A stretch of DNA of 64,000 bases from SHVO01 sp041905795 (GTDB taxonomy: Bacteria > Pseudomonadota > Alphaproteobacteria > Rhodospirillales > Rhodospirillaceae), in NCBI GenBank assembly GCA_041905795.1, contig JAYRKL010000001.1, positions 186,001 to 250,000 of the forward strand. The letters are read 5' to 3'. The notes beneath the pieces were generated by a model that was not told where the DNA came from, ran no database searches, and worked only from the letters and a program-made list of their open reading frames with translations. This document shows positions 9,529 to 17,779 of this stretch, piece by piece. The stretch's first letter is position 1. Each line of letters opens with the position of its first letter. A program made the translations under genes and the position numbers.

Positions 9529-9544
9529 GTTAACCGCCGGTTAA
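9529..9544 (-). promoter_or_regulatory. CtrA-type box, TTAA-N7-TTAAC
   Basis: On the minus strand the site reads TTAACCGGCGGTTAAC, an exact match to the CtrA consensus TTAA-N7-TTAAC; it is also a near-perfect palindrome. It sits between the flagellin fragment and flagellin 2, about 180 bp upstream of the flagellin 2 start. ctrA is in this window, and CtrA control of flagellar genes is well established in the class. Confidence 0.55.
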
Positions 9545-9578
9545 AACGCGGCGGATGTTCAACCGCGAGGACGGAAAA

Positions 9579-9752
9579 TCACTCGGCTGGCTGCGCAAGA
9601 GCACGGGAAATGCGGCCCAATTGGCCGCCGGTGACCACGGACAGGCGATCCGCGGCCTCTTCATCCAGGTTCGAATCGACCAGCGCGCCGGCGCGCCCCT
9701 TCAGAGTCGAGGCCATGCCGCCCGCCGCCGTAAAAGGATTGGTGCCGTCCAT
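9579..9752 (-). CDS. Mini-flagellin: isolated flagellin C-terminal (D0/D1) fragment, 57 aa
   Basis: The encoded peptide aligns with the last part of the neighbouring flagellins: from TLKG to the end, 22 of 42 residues are identical by eye, including ALV, L.EE, LS..T and QLG.IS..AQ. It stops just before the conserved ILRLF ending. The N-terminal D0/D1 helices and the central part are absent, and upstream sequence shows no flagellin similarity. ATG 9752 has GGGAAGAG just upstream; ATG 9764 is an alternative that adds four residues. The frame is intact, and differences from its neighbours are spread along its length. It may be a decayed flagellin relic or a small functional protein. It lies between flagellins 3 and 2 on the same strand. 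Confidence 0.6.
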   Translation of the reverse strand: MDGTNPFTAAGGMASTLKGRAGALVDSNLDEEAADRLSVVTGGQLGRISRALAQPAE

Positions 9753-9896
9753 GACTCTTCCCATGACGTTTCACCCCGATCTCCGCGCTGCCTTTGCCAA
9801 GGCTGCGCGCGAACCCTGCGCCGGAGGCGCATTTCGCGCCGGCACAACAGATAAACCACGCCTTTGAAACAGTGTCCGGACTCCGGCGATTGAAGC

Positions 9897-9923
9897 GGCG
9901 GCGGGCCTTTGCGGCCCGCCGCC
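9897..9923 (-). terminator. Strong hairpin after flagellin 3 (terminator or mRNA-stabilising stem)
   Basis: GGCGGCGGGCC and GGCCCGCCGCC form an 11-bp perfect stem around TTTGC, 33 bp past the flagellin 3 stop. On the minus strand no T-run follows, so it may be a stabilising 3' stem or a Rho-assisted stop instead of a classical terminator. Confidence 0.6.
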
Positions 9924-9955
9924 AAGTCAATGTGGTGTCCTGAAAACGCTTAAGG

Positions 9956-10843
9956 CTAGAACAGACGGAGGATCGACTGCTCAGAACGCTGCGCGATGGA
10001 CAGCGAGATCGTGCCCAACTGCTGGCGGGTCTGGAGCGAGAGCAGGTTCGCCGATTCTTCGTTCAGGTCCGCGTTCACCAGTTCCGAAGCACCACCCTTC
10101 AGGGTGTTGATCAGGTTGGTGGTGAAGTCTTCGCGAATCTGGAGCAGCGCGGCGTTGGTGCCGAACTGCTGCGAAGCCTGACGCACCGTGACCAGCGCCG
10201 AGTCGATGGCGTCGATGGCGGAGTTGATCGCCGTGATCGCCGCGCTGCCGGTCTGGCCCCACCGGGTGGCCGAGGAACCGACCGCGACCGCCGACGTGGC
10301 GACGATCTGCGTGAAGTCGGCAGCCTTGAGGCCGCTGACGATCAGCTGGTTGACCGCCTTCGGGTCGGTGCGTTCGTTGAACTTCACCGTCAGCTGGTCG
10401 GCACCGCCCTTGAACCGCGCGGTGGTGTTCTTCAGCAGGTTGACGCCGTTGAAGCTGGAGTCGGAGGCGATCCCGTCCACCTGGCTGCGCAGTTCGTTGA
10501 ACTGGCTGGCCAGCTTGGCGCGGGTCAAGCTTTCCGGCGCGGAAATCGCGGACTGCGCGATAGCTTTCATCTGCTTGAGCACCGACTCGATGGAGCTCAA
10601 GCCCTGCACCGCGGCCGTGATCACGCTGATGCCGCCACCGATGGCGTCCTTGATGGACGACAAGTCGCTGGCGCGGCTGTTGAGGTTGCGGGCTTTGAAG
10701 AAGGCGAGCGCGTCGTCGAGAGCGCTGTTGACCTTGAGGCCGGTGGCGAGACGCTGCTGCGTCTGACCGATCAGGTTCGCGGTATTTTGAAGCGACAGCA
10801 GGTTAGTGCGTGTCGCACTGGATAGCGAAATTTCGTCAGCCAT
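9956..10843 (-). CDS. Flagellin 3, 295 aa
   Basis: Third short flagellin, beginning MADEISLSSATRTNLLSLQ and ending QSILRLF, with the same D0/D1-only plan as flagellins 1 and 2 and a two-residue shorter central region around VAVGSSATRWG. ATG 10843 has AAGGAG eight bases upstream. It is the only flagellin here with a clear sigma-70 promoter (10949-10977) and an adjacent CtrA-type box (10985-10999). The roughly 100-nt leader contains a CCTCC/GGAGG inverted repeat at 10918-10932. The leader is a plausible FlbT-responsive element. Confidence 0.95.
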   Translation of the reverse strand: MADEISLSSATRTNLLSLQNTANLIGQTQQRLATGLKVNSALDDALAFFKARNLNSRASDLSSIKDAIGGGISVITAAVQGLSSIESVLKQMKAIAQSAISAPESLTRAKLASQFNELRSQVDGIASDSSFNGVNLLKNTTARFKGGADQLTVKFNERTDPKAVNQLIVSGLKAADFTQIVATSAVAVGSSATRWGQTGSAAITAINSAIDAIDSALVTVRQASQQFGTNAALLQIREDFTTNLINTLKGGASELVNADLNEESANLLSLQTRQQLGTISLSIAQRSEQSILRLF

Positions 10844-10948
10844 AGCGAAGCTCCTTTTCTAGGACACACATTGCGACATTTCTGTCGGCCCAGACCATAA
10901 CCGCGTTCAGCGGAATCCCTCCTTTCAGGAGGTAGTCTGAGCCATGGC

Positions 10949-10977
10949 GTTATAGATGTTCTCCTATCGGTTGTCAA
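10949..10977 (-). promoter_or_regulatory. Sigma-70 promoter of flagellin 3
   Basis: On the minus strand TTGACA (10977-10972) is followed after exactly 17 bp by TATAAC (10954-10949), close to the ideal vegetative promoter. Predicted start is near 10942, giving a leader of about 100 nt. This is unusual for a flagellin gene, where sigma-28 or sigma-54 would be expected. Confidence 0.72.
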
Positions 10978-10984
10978 ACCACCC

Positions 10985-10999
10985 TTAAGCTTTTGTTAA
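10985..10999. promoter_or_regulatory. CtrA-type box next to the flagellin 3 promoter
   Basis: TTAA-GCTTTTG-TTAA has the exact 7-bp spacing of CtrA sites. It ends 8 bp upstream of the -35 element of the flagellin 3 promoter, an activator-like position. A further TTAA lies at 11005-11008. Confidence 0.5.
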
Positions 11000-11142
11000 T
11001 ATCTTTAATAATCAATGGCTTATGGCATAATGCCGGGCGGCTGGCAGCGCCGGTTTTGGGGCTGGGCCAGGGTCTTTTTCGCGCCGGCCCGACCGCGCTT
11101 GCCGACCGGGCCTGGAGCGATTTTCTGCCGAGGGGAGCAGCT

Positions 11143-12039
11143 GTGGCTGAAACCGAGGGATATGTCGTCATGGCCTTCGACGACTCCCGTTACCTGGACC
11201 TGGCGGTCAACCTGGCCCTGTCGGTCCGCCGCGCCGAAGCCCGTCCCATCAGCGTGGTGGTCGGCGGCGGCCTCGCGGTCCCGGATCCGATCCGCCCATT
11301 GTTCGACCAGGTGATCCTGGCGCCGGCGGACAGCGCCTTACGCGGTGCCATGAACAAACTGTCGCTCGGCGACCTCAGTCCCTACGACCGCACCCTTTAT
11401 CTCGACTCGGATTGCCTGCTGTTCAGCCCGCGCATCGACTTCTTCTGGCGCAGGTACCGCGGCCGGGGCTTCGTGGTCGAGGGCCACCGGCAGAGCGAGG
11501 GGCCCGTGTTCGCCTGTTCCCTGGGCGAGAAGGACGCCGGCGCCCTGTGCCGGCTCCTGGATATCCCTTTTCTGTCGGTCTTCAACGCCGGCGCCATCTA
11601 CTTCGAGCGCGGGCCGGAAGCCGCCCGCGTCTTCGCCGCCACCCGTGCGCTCTACGACGGTCCGCACCGGGAGGCCATCAGCTACCGGTATAAACACGCC
11701 GGCGAATATGCCGACGAGCCGTTCTTCGGTGCGGCCCTCGGCCAATTGGGGATCACCCCCGACGAGCCGCCGGCGACACAGCGCCTGCAGGTGACCACGC
11801 CCAACATCACCGACGCCGTCATGGACATCGACCTTGGCGACCTGCGCGTGGTCAAACAGCCCCCGGGCGGCAAACCCCGCGTGTGGGGCGGCGTCGTGGC
11901 GCACTTCTGCGGCCTCGCCCCCATGGACAGGTACTTTGCGCTGGCTGATAAACTGCGCAAGGAAGTCCAGTTACCCGCCATGGACCGCACGCAGTTCAAT
12001 CCGGTTGTCCTGACCGCAAACCATCGTGAAGCGGAATGA
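11143..12039 (+). CDS. DxD-type (GT-A-like) glycosyltransferase, 298 aa
   Basis: Probable nucleotide-sugar transferase with a GT-A fold. It has YVVMAFDDSRYLDLAVNLAL near the N-terminus, LGDLSPYDRTLYLDSDCLL with the metal-binding DSD near residue 90, and FNAGAIYFERG further on, resembling GT8-like enzymes. GTG 11143 is chosen because AGGGGAG precedes it; an upstream TTG at 10993 would add a 50-residue extension lying in the flagellin 3 promoter. It is the first gene of a three-gene unit with the genes at 12036 and 12962, each overlapping the next by about 4 bp. Divergent from flagellin 3, so likely co-regulated with the filament. Acceptor unknown. Confidence 0.75.
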   Translation: MAETEGYVVMAFDDSRYLDLAVNLALSVRRAEARPISVVVGGGLAVPDPIRPLFDQVILAPADSALRGAMNKLSLGDLSPYDRTLYLDSDCLLFSPRIDFFWRRYRGRGFVVEGHRQSEGPVFACSLGEKDAGALCRLLDIPFLSVFNAGAIYFERGPEAARVFAATRALYDGPHREAISYRYKHAGEYADEPFFGAALGQLGITPDEPPATQRLQVTTPNITDAVMDIDLGDLRVVKQPPGGKPRVWGGVVAHFCGLAPMDRYFALADKLRKEVQLPAMDRTQFNPVVLTANHREAE

Positions 12040-12965
12040 GCGCTAACGACCCGCGCCGCATCGTTCTTGCCACCAGCCTCGTCCCCCAGCGCGACCACGC
12101 CCTGCAGGCTGCGGCGGTGGCATCTTGGCGGGCGGCGGGCTTCGCGGTGATCTCGGTCAACGGCGCCGGGGAGGCGGACCAGGTGCGCCGGGAATTCCCC
12201 GGTGTCGAGGTGGTCACGGCCGAACGCACCGCCGAACAGTTCGCCAAGAAACCCGTGCCCTTCATCCACGATCTGCTTGCCGCCCTGCGCCGCGCCTGCG
12301 CCGGCGCCGATCCCGCCGACTGCACGGTCGGCATCATCAACGCCGACATATATATACGGCCGCTCCCCGATCTCGCCCCGGCCATCCGCCGGGAGGCCAA
12401 GGGCGCCTTGCTGATGGGCCCGCGCGTGGACGTGGCGGCCCGCGGCGATTTCGAGACCTTCGTCGCCACCGGCGCCGAGACCTACTCCATCGGCTACGAC
12501 TATTTCCTGATGTCGGGCGACCTGCTGGGCGACTTCGCCGACAGCCCGTTCTGCATGGGTATGCCGTTCTGGGATTACTGGATGCCGCTGGTGGCGTTGC
12601 TGCAAGGCCGGCCCCTGAAGACCGTCACGACACCGGTCGCCTTGCACGTCGCCCACGAAACCCGGTGGGACGACACCATCTATTTGTTCTTCCACGCGTT
12701 GATCTCCTACGTGATCGAGCTGTGCCGCGCGAGCGTCGGGCGCGACATCTCGGCGCCCGCGCGCCAGTTCGACCTGATGTTCGATGCGCTGTCGCACATC
12801 TACGCCGGGGTCTTCGAACGCGGCACCCAGCCGCCGCCGGGCGCAGGAGCACCGGACCAGGCCGGCGTTACCGCCCTCGCCGATTTCTACGACCGTTTCC
12901 AGCAGGTGGCGGTGCACCATATCAAGCACCGCTCCATGCCCATCGGCCTCGGCGAGATCCTGTGA
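12036..12965 (+). CDS. Uncharacterised GT-A-like protein, 309 aa
   Basis: Family not recognised with confidence. The layout resembles a sugar-nucleotide-binding fold: an N-terminal strand RRIVLATSLVPQRDHALQ, then TVGIINADIYIRP near residue 100, where the AD could be a degenerate DxD, and MGMPFWDYWMPLVALLQG near 175. No signal peptide or membrane span. ATG 12036 overlaps the upstream stop as ATGA, and its own stop overlaps the GTG of the TPR glycosyltransferase behind it. That tight coupling implies a shared pathway with both neighbours. Confidence 0.65.
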   Translation: MSANDPRRIVLATSLVPQRDHALQAAAVASWRAAGFAVISVNGAGEADQVRREFPGVEVVTAERTAEQFAKKPVPFIHDLLAALRRACAGADPADCTVGIINADIYIRPLPDLAPAIRREAKGALLMGPRVDVAARGDFETFVATGAETYSIGYDYFLMSGDLLGDFADSPFCMGMPFWDYWMPLVALLQGRPLKTVTTPVALHVAHETRWDDTIYLFFHALISYVIELCRASVGRDISAPARQFDLMFDALSHIYAGVFERGTQPPPGAGAPDQAGVTALADFYDRFQQVAVHHIKHRSMPIGLGEIL

Positions 12966-14914
12966 AGACCGCCGAAGAGCTTTTCCAGCAGGGCTTGGCC
13001 CGGCATCAGCAAGGCGACCTTCCCGGCGCGGCCGAGTATTACGGTCAGGCGGTGCAGATCGACCCCACTAATCCCGACCTGCTGCATATGCTGGGCGTGG
13101 CCGCGTTCCAGCTCGGCGATCTCGCCGCCGCCGCCGATATCCTCGGGCAGGCGCTGGCGCTGCGCGATCCGTTCCCGGAGGCGCGCGCCAACTTCGCCAC
13201 CGTCATGCAGGCCGCGGGGCGGTATCCCGAGGCCGAAGCCGCCCTGCGCCAGGCCATATCCGAAGCGCCGGCGGCCGCGCCCTTCCAGTTCAACCTCGGC
13301 AACCTCCTCTCCGAGCAAGATCGGCCGGAAGAAGCCGTGACCGCCTATAAGGCCGCGCTCGCGCTGGAACCCGGCCACGCGGAAGCCGCCAGCAACCTTG
13401 GCACCACCTTGCGCAACATGGGCGACCTCGAAGGCGCCAAGGCCGCCTATCTGCAGGCGCTCAGCAGCCGCCCCAATTATCCCGAGGCCCAGTACAACCT
13501 CGCCAACGTTTACCGCGACATGGGGCATTTGCGCCTGGCGGAACAGGAACTGCGCCTGCTGATCGCGGCGCGGGCGGACCATGTGAAGGCCCATAACAGC
13601 CTCGGCGTCGTGCTCGGCGAACAGGGCCGGCCGGCCGAAGCGCTGGCGGCCTTCGCCGGCGCCATGGCGCGCGATCCAAGCTACCTGCCCGCGGCGAGCA
13701 ACTGGCTCAGCGCGCAACACTACGTGCCCGGCGTCACGCCCGGATCGCTGTTTGAAACCCACCGCCAATGGGCCGCCCGCTCCCTGCCCCCGCCGCCGGC
13801 GCGGCCACGCAAAATCGCCGCCAAGCAAACCCTGACGGTGGGCTTCCTCTCGCCGGACTTCGGCCTTCATCCCGTCGGCATTCTGAGCGTGCGGCTGTTC
13901 GAGAATCTGGACCCCGCCAAGATCCGCGCCGTCGCCTTCAGCACCCGGCCCGCCGCCCAGGACGACGCCGTGAGCCGCCGCATCGCCGCGGCGACGCGCT
14001 GGCGGGAAGCTCACGGTTTGAGCGACGACGCGCTGGAGGCGCTGATCGACGTGGCGGGGGTCGACATCCTGTTCGATCTTTCCGGACACACCAGCGGCCA
14101 TCGGCTCACCCTGTTCGCGCGCAAACCCGCTCCGGTGCAGATCAGCTGGCTCGGCTATGTGGGCACCACCGGACTGGCAACCATGGATTACGTCCTGGCC
14201 GACGCGGTGCAGGCGCCGCCGGGCGCGGAAGCGGACTATGTGGAGAAGATCATCCGGCTGCCGCACGGCTACAGCTGCTTCGATCCGCCCGCGGATACAC
14301 CCGGTGTGGGTCCGTCGCCGTTCGCGCACAACGGCTTCGTCACCTTCGGCAGTCTCAACAACCCGGCCAAACTCAACGGCGCCGTAGTCGAGTCTTACGC
14401 CCGCATTCTTGCCGGCGTGCCGGACAGCAGGCTCCTGATCAAGTTCAAGGGACTGGGTGACGCCGAGGTGCAGCGCGACCTGCAGGCGGCCTTCGCGCGC
14501 CACGGCATCGCCAAGGACCGGTTGATGATTTCGGGCGGCGCGCCGCGGCGGGAGTTCCTGGACACATATAATAAGGTCGACATCGCGCTCGACACCTTCC
14601 CCTACTCCGGCGGACTCACGACTTGCGAAGCCTTATGGATGGGGTGTCCGGTGGTGACCTTCGCCGGCGCCACCTTCGCCGGCCGCCACGCGAGCGCCTA
14701 TCTGACCCACGCAGGTTTGCCTGAGCTTGTGGCCGATACTCCGGCGGGTTTTGAAGAACACGCCATTGCCCTGGCGCACAATCCGGCCCGCCTGACAACG
14801 TTGCGCGCCAGCTTGCGGGAAAAACTGCTGGCCTCTCCGGTCTGCGACGGGCCGGGCTTCGCGCGCGATTTCACCGCGGCCATGTTCGCCGCCTGGAACG
14901 AACGGCTCAGCTGA
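12962..14914 (+). CDS. TPR + SPINDLY/O-GlcNAc-transferase-like (GT41) glycosyltransferase, 650 aa
   Basis: Third intact GT41-type enzyme of the window. Residues 1-250 hold about seven TPR units. The catalytic half keeps SPDFGLHPVGILS with the histidine, DLSGHTSGHRLTLFARKPAP, and LDTFPYSGGLTTCEALWMG. GTG 12962 is used because it overlaps the upstream TGA as GTGA; the open frame extends further upstream, but only as a shadow of the preceding gene. Together with the two genes before it this makes a tight three-gene unit divergent from flagellin 3, suggesting flagellin or another surface protein as acceptor. Its stop overlaps the convergent GT4 gene by 8 bp. Confidence 0.87.
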   Translation: MKTAEELFQQGLARHQQGDLPGAAEYYGQAVQIDPTNPDLLHMLGVAAFQLGDLAAAADILGQALALRDPFPEARANFATVMQAAGRYPEAEAALRQAISEAPAAAPFQFNLGNLLSEQDRPEEAVTAYKAALALEPGHAEAASNLGTTLRNMGDLEGAKAAYLQALSSRPNYPEAQYNLANVYRDMGHLRLAEQELRLLIAARADHVKAHNSLGVVLGEQGRPAEALAAFAGAMARDPSYLPAASNWLSAQHYVPGVTPGSLFETHRQWAARSLPPPPARPRKIAAKQTLTVGFLSPDFGLHPVGILSVRLFENLDPAKIRAVAFSTRPAAQDDAVSRRIAAATRWREAHGLSDDALEALIDVAGVDILFDLSGHTSGHRLTLFARKPAPVQISWLGYVGTTGLATMDYVLADAVQAPPGAEADYVEKIIRLPHGYSCFDPPADTPGVGPSPFAHNGFVTFGSLNNPAKLNGAVVESYARILAGVPDSRLLIKFKGLGDAEVQRDLQAAFARHGIAKDRLMISGGAPRREFLDTYNKVDIALDTFPYSGGLTTCEALWMGCPVVTFAGATFAGRHASAYLTHAGLPELVADTPAGFEEHAIALAHNPARLTTLRASLREKLLASPVCDGPGFARDFTAAMFAAWNERLS

Positions 14915-16061
14915 AGTCCTCGATCACCGCGAGCAAACGGTCGACCTGCGCCGGCCAGCCCCACCCCTGCATGAAAGCCGCGCCGTTCTCGCCGCGCCGG
15001 CGCGCATCCGCCCGGTCCGCATAAGCGGCCTCGAGCTTGGCGACCATTTCATCGATGGAAGACTCTCCCCAGCCTTTGAGATCGGCGCGGCCGGTGAGGT
15101 CGCCGAGGGGAAACTGAAAATCCAACGTGTAGCAATTCTCGGCGCCGATGAGATCGAGATGCCCGGTATTGCGCGACAGGATCACCGGGGTCGCGCAGGC
15201 CATGCACTCCATGGCCACCAGATTGGTTCCGCCTTCACAGCGGCTGGGCAATAGCGCCACGTCCATCGCCCGCAAAAGCCCCGGCAAAGCCGCGTGCGCC
15301 ACAGGGCCCAGGTCGACGTGGCTGCGCGGATCGATGCCGTTGGCGGCGAGCCAGCCGCCGACCTGCAAGCGGCCATCGATCACCTCCGGCGCGCCTGTGA
15401 CATGGGGCGACCTGGCCAGCTCCGCCGCCGCGCCGGGCCAGGGATTGTGCCAGGCCGTCACCAGCAGCGCGTCGTCATGGCGGGCGCGGAACTTGGCGAA
15501 GGCGGCCACGACGAGATCCTGGCCCTTGCGGTATTCGAGCTTGCCGCCGGAGAACACCGTGAAGCGGCCGGGATGCAACGGCGTGCGCGGACCGGGCTTG
15601 AACAGGCCGAGGTCCACACCTTGCGGGCAATAGCGTACGGCCGAAAGGCCGTGACCTTCGAGCAGGGTCGTGTTCCAGGCAGAGCCGGTGATATAGCCCG
15701 CGAGATGCGCGAGCTTTTTCATGTTGGCTTTGGGGATCACCGCCGATTCACAAAAGGCCACCCCGATCGTCGGGGCGCCGGTGAGGCCCAGCACCTGGTC
15801 CGGCAGGTCCAAGCGGTCGCCCAGAGCGAGCAGGAGCGGAAAATCCAGCGCCAGAGGTCCTTCACGGAACCGCGCCTGCCACGCCGCGCCTGCCGCGACC
15901 GCATCCCGCAGCGCCGGCGGCGGATCGGCCGCGAGCACGGCGGCGGGGAAGATCACCGCCGGGTCCATGCCCCGGCGCACCAGGTCCAGGGCCAGGTTGA
16001 GTCCGTACATGCCCCAGCCGCTGGGCAACCCCACCTCCCAGCCGATGCCGATCCCCTTCAT
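14907..16061 (-). CDS. Family-4-type glycosyltransferase, about 384 aa
   Basis: GT-B glycosyltransferase of the group 1/GT4 kind. It starts MKGIGIGWEVGLPSGWGMYG, has the nucleotide-binding middle part FTVFSGGKLEYRKGQDLVVAAF, and the C-terminal LLPSRCEGGTNLVAMECMA, which is the EGxxxxxxE signature of the family. Enzymes of this type transfer a hexose from a nucleotide sugar to a glycan or protein. ATG 16061 gives a natural N-terminus; a longer frame to 16136 has no supporting ribosome site. It is convergent with the three-gene GT unit. Substrate unknown. Confidence 0.85.
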   Translation of the reverse strand: MKGIGIGWEVGLPSGWGMYGLNLALDLVRRGMDPAVIFPAAVLAADPPPALRDAVAAGAAWQARFREGPLALDFPLLLALGDRLDLPDQVLGLTGAPTIGVAFCESAVIPKANMKKLAHLAGYITGSAWNTTLLEGHGLSAVRYCPQGVDLGLFKPGPRTPLHPGRFTVFSGGKLEYRKGQDLVVAAFAKFRARHDDALLVTAWHNPWPGAAAELARSPHVTGAPEVIDGRLQVGGWLAANGIDPRSHVDLGPVAHAALPGLLRAMDVALLPSRCEGGTNLVAMECMACATPVILSRNTGHLDLIGAENCYTLDFQFPLGDLTGRADLKGWGESSIDEMVAKLEAAYADRADARRRGENGAAFMQGWGWPAQVDRLLAVIEDFS

Positions 16062-16171
16062 CACCCGCGCCACGTCCCGGATATTTAAAGTGTTATTTAC
16101 CACTGCCAGGGTACAGGATCGGATTGAATGCGCCAAAAGGCGCCGCTTGCCTGTGGGAAGGATGGACCTCC

Positions 16172-16468
16172 ATGTCGGATTTCATGATGAGCCAGGTGCA
16201 AGGTCTGCTTGCCAAAGTGGCCGATGACATTGAAAAGATGGGGGAGACCTCCACCGCCCAGACCGACATGCTGCTCGGTGCCATCAATGACCTTGCCGCC
16301 AACATGTTTGCCACCCAGGCGATCCTCTGCGTGCTGCTGCGCGACCATCCGGTCGACCCCAAGCAGGTCAAAGCCTGGATCGCCGCGCAGACCGGCAGCC
16401 CGGACGAAGCCCCCAAGGCCCAGGGCATCGTCGACATGCTGCTCGGCGCCGACCAGAAAAAGAACTAG
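16172..16468 (+). CDS. Small uncharacterised helical protein, 98 aa
   Basis: Not recognised. An all-helical, mildly acidic protein starting MSDFMMSQVQGLLAKVADD with an amphipathic segment through MLLGAINDLAANMFATQA; it may oligomerise. ATG 16172 is preferred, with GGAAGGA upstream; an upstream ATG at 16124 would add a segment without character. It lies 36 bp ahead of the Kdo-transferase-like gene and is probably cotranscribed with it. Confidence 0.6.
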   Translation: MSDFMMSQVQGLLAKVADDIEKMGETSTAQTDMLLGAINDLAANMFATQAILCVLLRDHPVDPKQVKAWIAAQTGSPDEAPKAQGIVDMLLGADQKKN

Positions 16469-16504
16469 CGCTTTCTTCCTTTCACTCCGGCGGGGGCCGC
16501 GGGC

Positions 16505-17770
16505 ATGACCATGCTGCGCGGCCTTTATGCTGCCCTGACCGACCTCGCCGCGCCGGCGCTCGATCTCTGGCTGGCGCGCCGTCTTGCCCGCGGCAAGGAG
16601 ATTGCCGGCCGCATCGATGAGCGCAAAGGCCGCGTCCTCCTCGCCCGCCCCACCGGCCGGTTGATCTGGTGCCATGGCGCCAGCGTCGGGGAATGCCTGT
16701 CCCTGCTGCCGCTGGTCAAGGACATGGCGGCGCGGGGTATCCAGGTGCTGGTCACCTCCGGCACCGCAACCTCGGCGGCGTTGCTGGCGGAGCGTCTGCC
16801 GGCGGGCGCACTCCATCAGTTCGTCCCGCTGGACCGGCGTGCCTGGGTGAAACGGTTCCTCGATCACTGGCGCCCGGACGGCGTGGTCTGGGCGGAATCC
16901 GAACTCTGGCCGAACCTGCTGGCGGCCGTCGCCGCGCGCGGCATTCCCGCCGTCCTGGTCAACGGCCGCCTGTCCGATCGCGCCTTCGACGGATGGCGCG
17001 CATGGCCGGGTTTCGCCCGCGAGACCCTCGCCGCCTTCGCCTTGATCCTGGCCCAATCCGAGACCGATCGCGCGCGCTTCGCCGGCCTCGGCGCCAGGAA
17101 CGTCAAGGTCAGCGGCAACATCAAGCTGGCCGCGCCGCCGCTGCCGGCGGACGACGACGCCGTGCGGGCCCTGCGCGGCCTCATCGGCGATCGTCCGTGC
17201 TGGCTGGCCGCCAGCATCCACCCCGGCGAGGACTATACCGCCGGCGCCGTGCATCACGATCTCGCGCCCCATCATCCGGGACTCCTGACCGTGATCGTTC
17301 CCCGGCATCCTGAACGCGGGCCGGAGATGGCGGCGGTGATGGCCAAGGCCGGGCTGACATGCGCGCGCCGCGCCGCCGGCGAACCGCTGACGCCGGCGAC
17401 CCAAGTCTATATCGCCGACACCATGGGCGAGCTGGGAGTGCTGTACCGCGCCGTCCCCCTGGTTTTCCTCGGCAAATCCCTGGCGGTCGGCGGCGGCCAG
17501 AACCCGGCGGAGCCCGCGGCCTTGGGGTGCGCGCTGCTGCTCGGCCCCGACATGAGCAACTTCCGCGATATTACCGCCGAACTGCTGGCCGCCGACGGCG
17601 CCATCCAGGTGATGGACGGCGCCGGCCTGGCCGAAGCCGCCGACGCGCTGTTGCAGGATTGGGCGCGCCGCGCGGCGCTGGCCGCCAACGCGCGCGCCGT
17701 GATGGTGCGCCACCAGGACGCCGTGGCGGAAACCTTGCGCCATATCGCGCCCGTGCTGCAAATCGGATAA
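16505..17770 (+). CDS. waaA: WaaA/KdtA-like Kdo transferase, 421 aa
   Basis: 3-deoxy-D-manno-octulosonic acid transferase family (GT30). WaaA adds Kdo from CMP-Kdo to the lipid A precursor at the inner face of the cytoplasmic membrane. Signature stretches are IWCHGASVGE with the catalytic Glu, WAESELWPNLL, and VFLGKSLAVGGGQNPAEP; length is normal for the family. The N-terminal hydrophobic helix after MTMLRGLYAAL would anchor it. No other lipid A or Kdo genes are nearby; the neighbours are protein-type glycosyltransferases. It may be the housekeeping enzyme in an unusual place or a paralogue used for another glycan. Confidence 0.88.
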   Translation: MTMLRGLYAALTDLAAPALDLWLARRLARGKEIAGRIDERKGRVLLARPTGRLIWCHGASVGECLSLLPLVKDMAARGIQVLVTSGTATSAALLAERLPAGALHQFVPLDRRAWVKRFLDHWRPDGVVWAESELWPNLLAAVAARGIPAVLVNGRLSDRAFDGWRAWPGFARETLAAFALILAQSETDRARFAGLGARNVKVSGNIKLAAPPLPADDDAVRALRGLIGDRPCWLAASIHPGEDYTAGAVHHDLAPHHPGLLTVIVPRHPERGPEMAAVMAKAGLTCARRAAGEPLTPATQVYIADTMGELGVLYRAVPLVFLGKSLAVGGGQNPAEPAALGCALLLGPDMSNFRDITAELLAADGAIQVMDGAGLAEAADALLQDWARRAALAANARAVMVRHQDAVAETLRHIAPVLQIG

Positions 17771-17779
17771 GTTGCGGTC

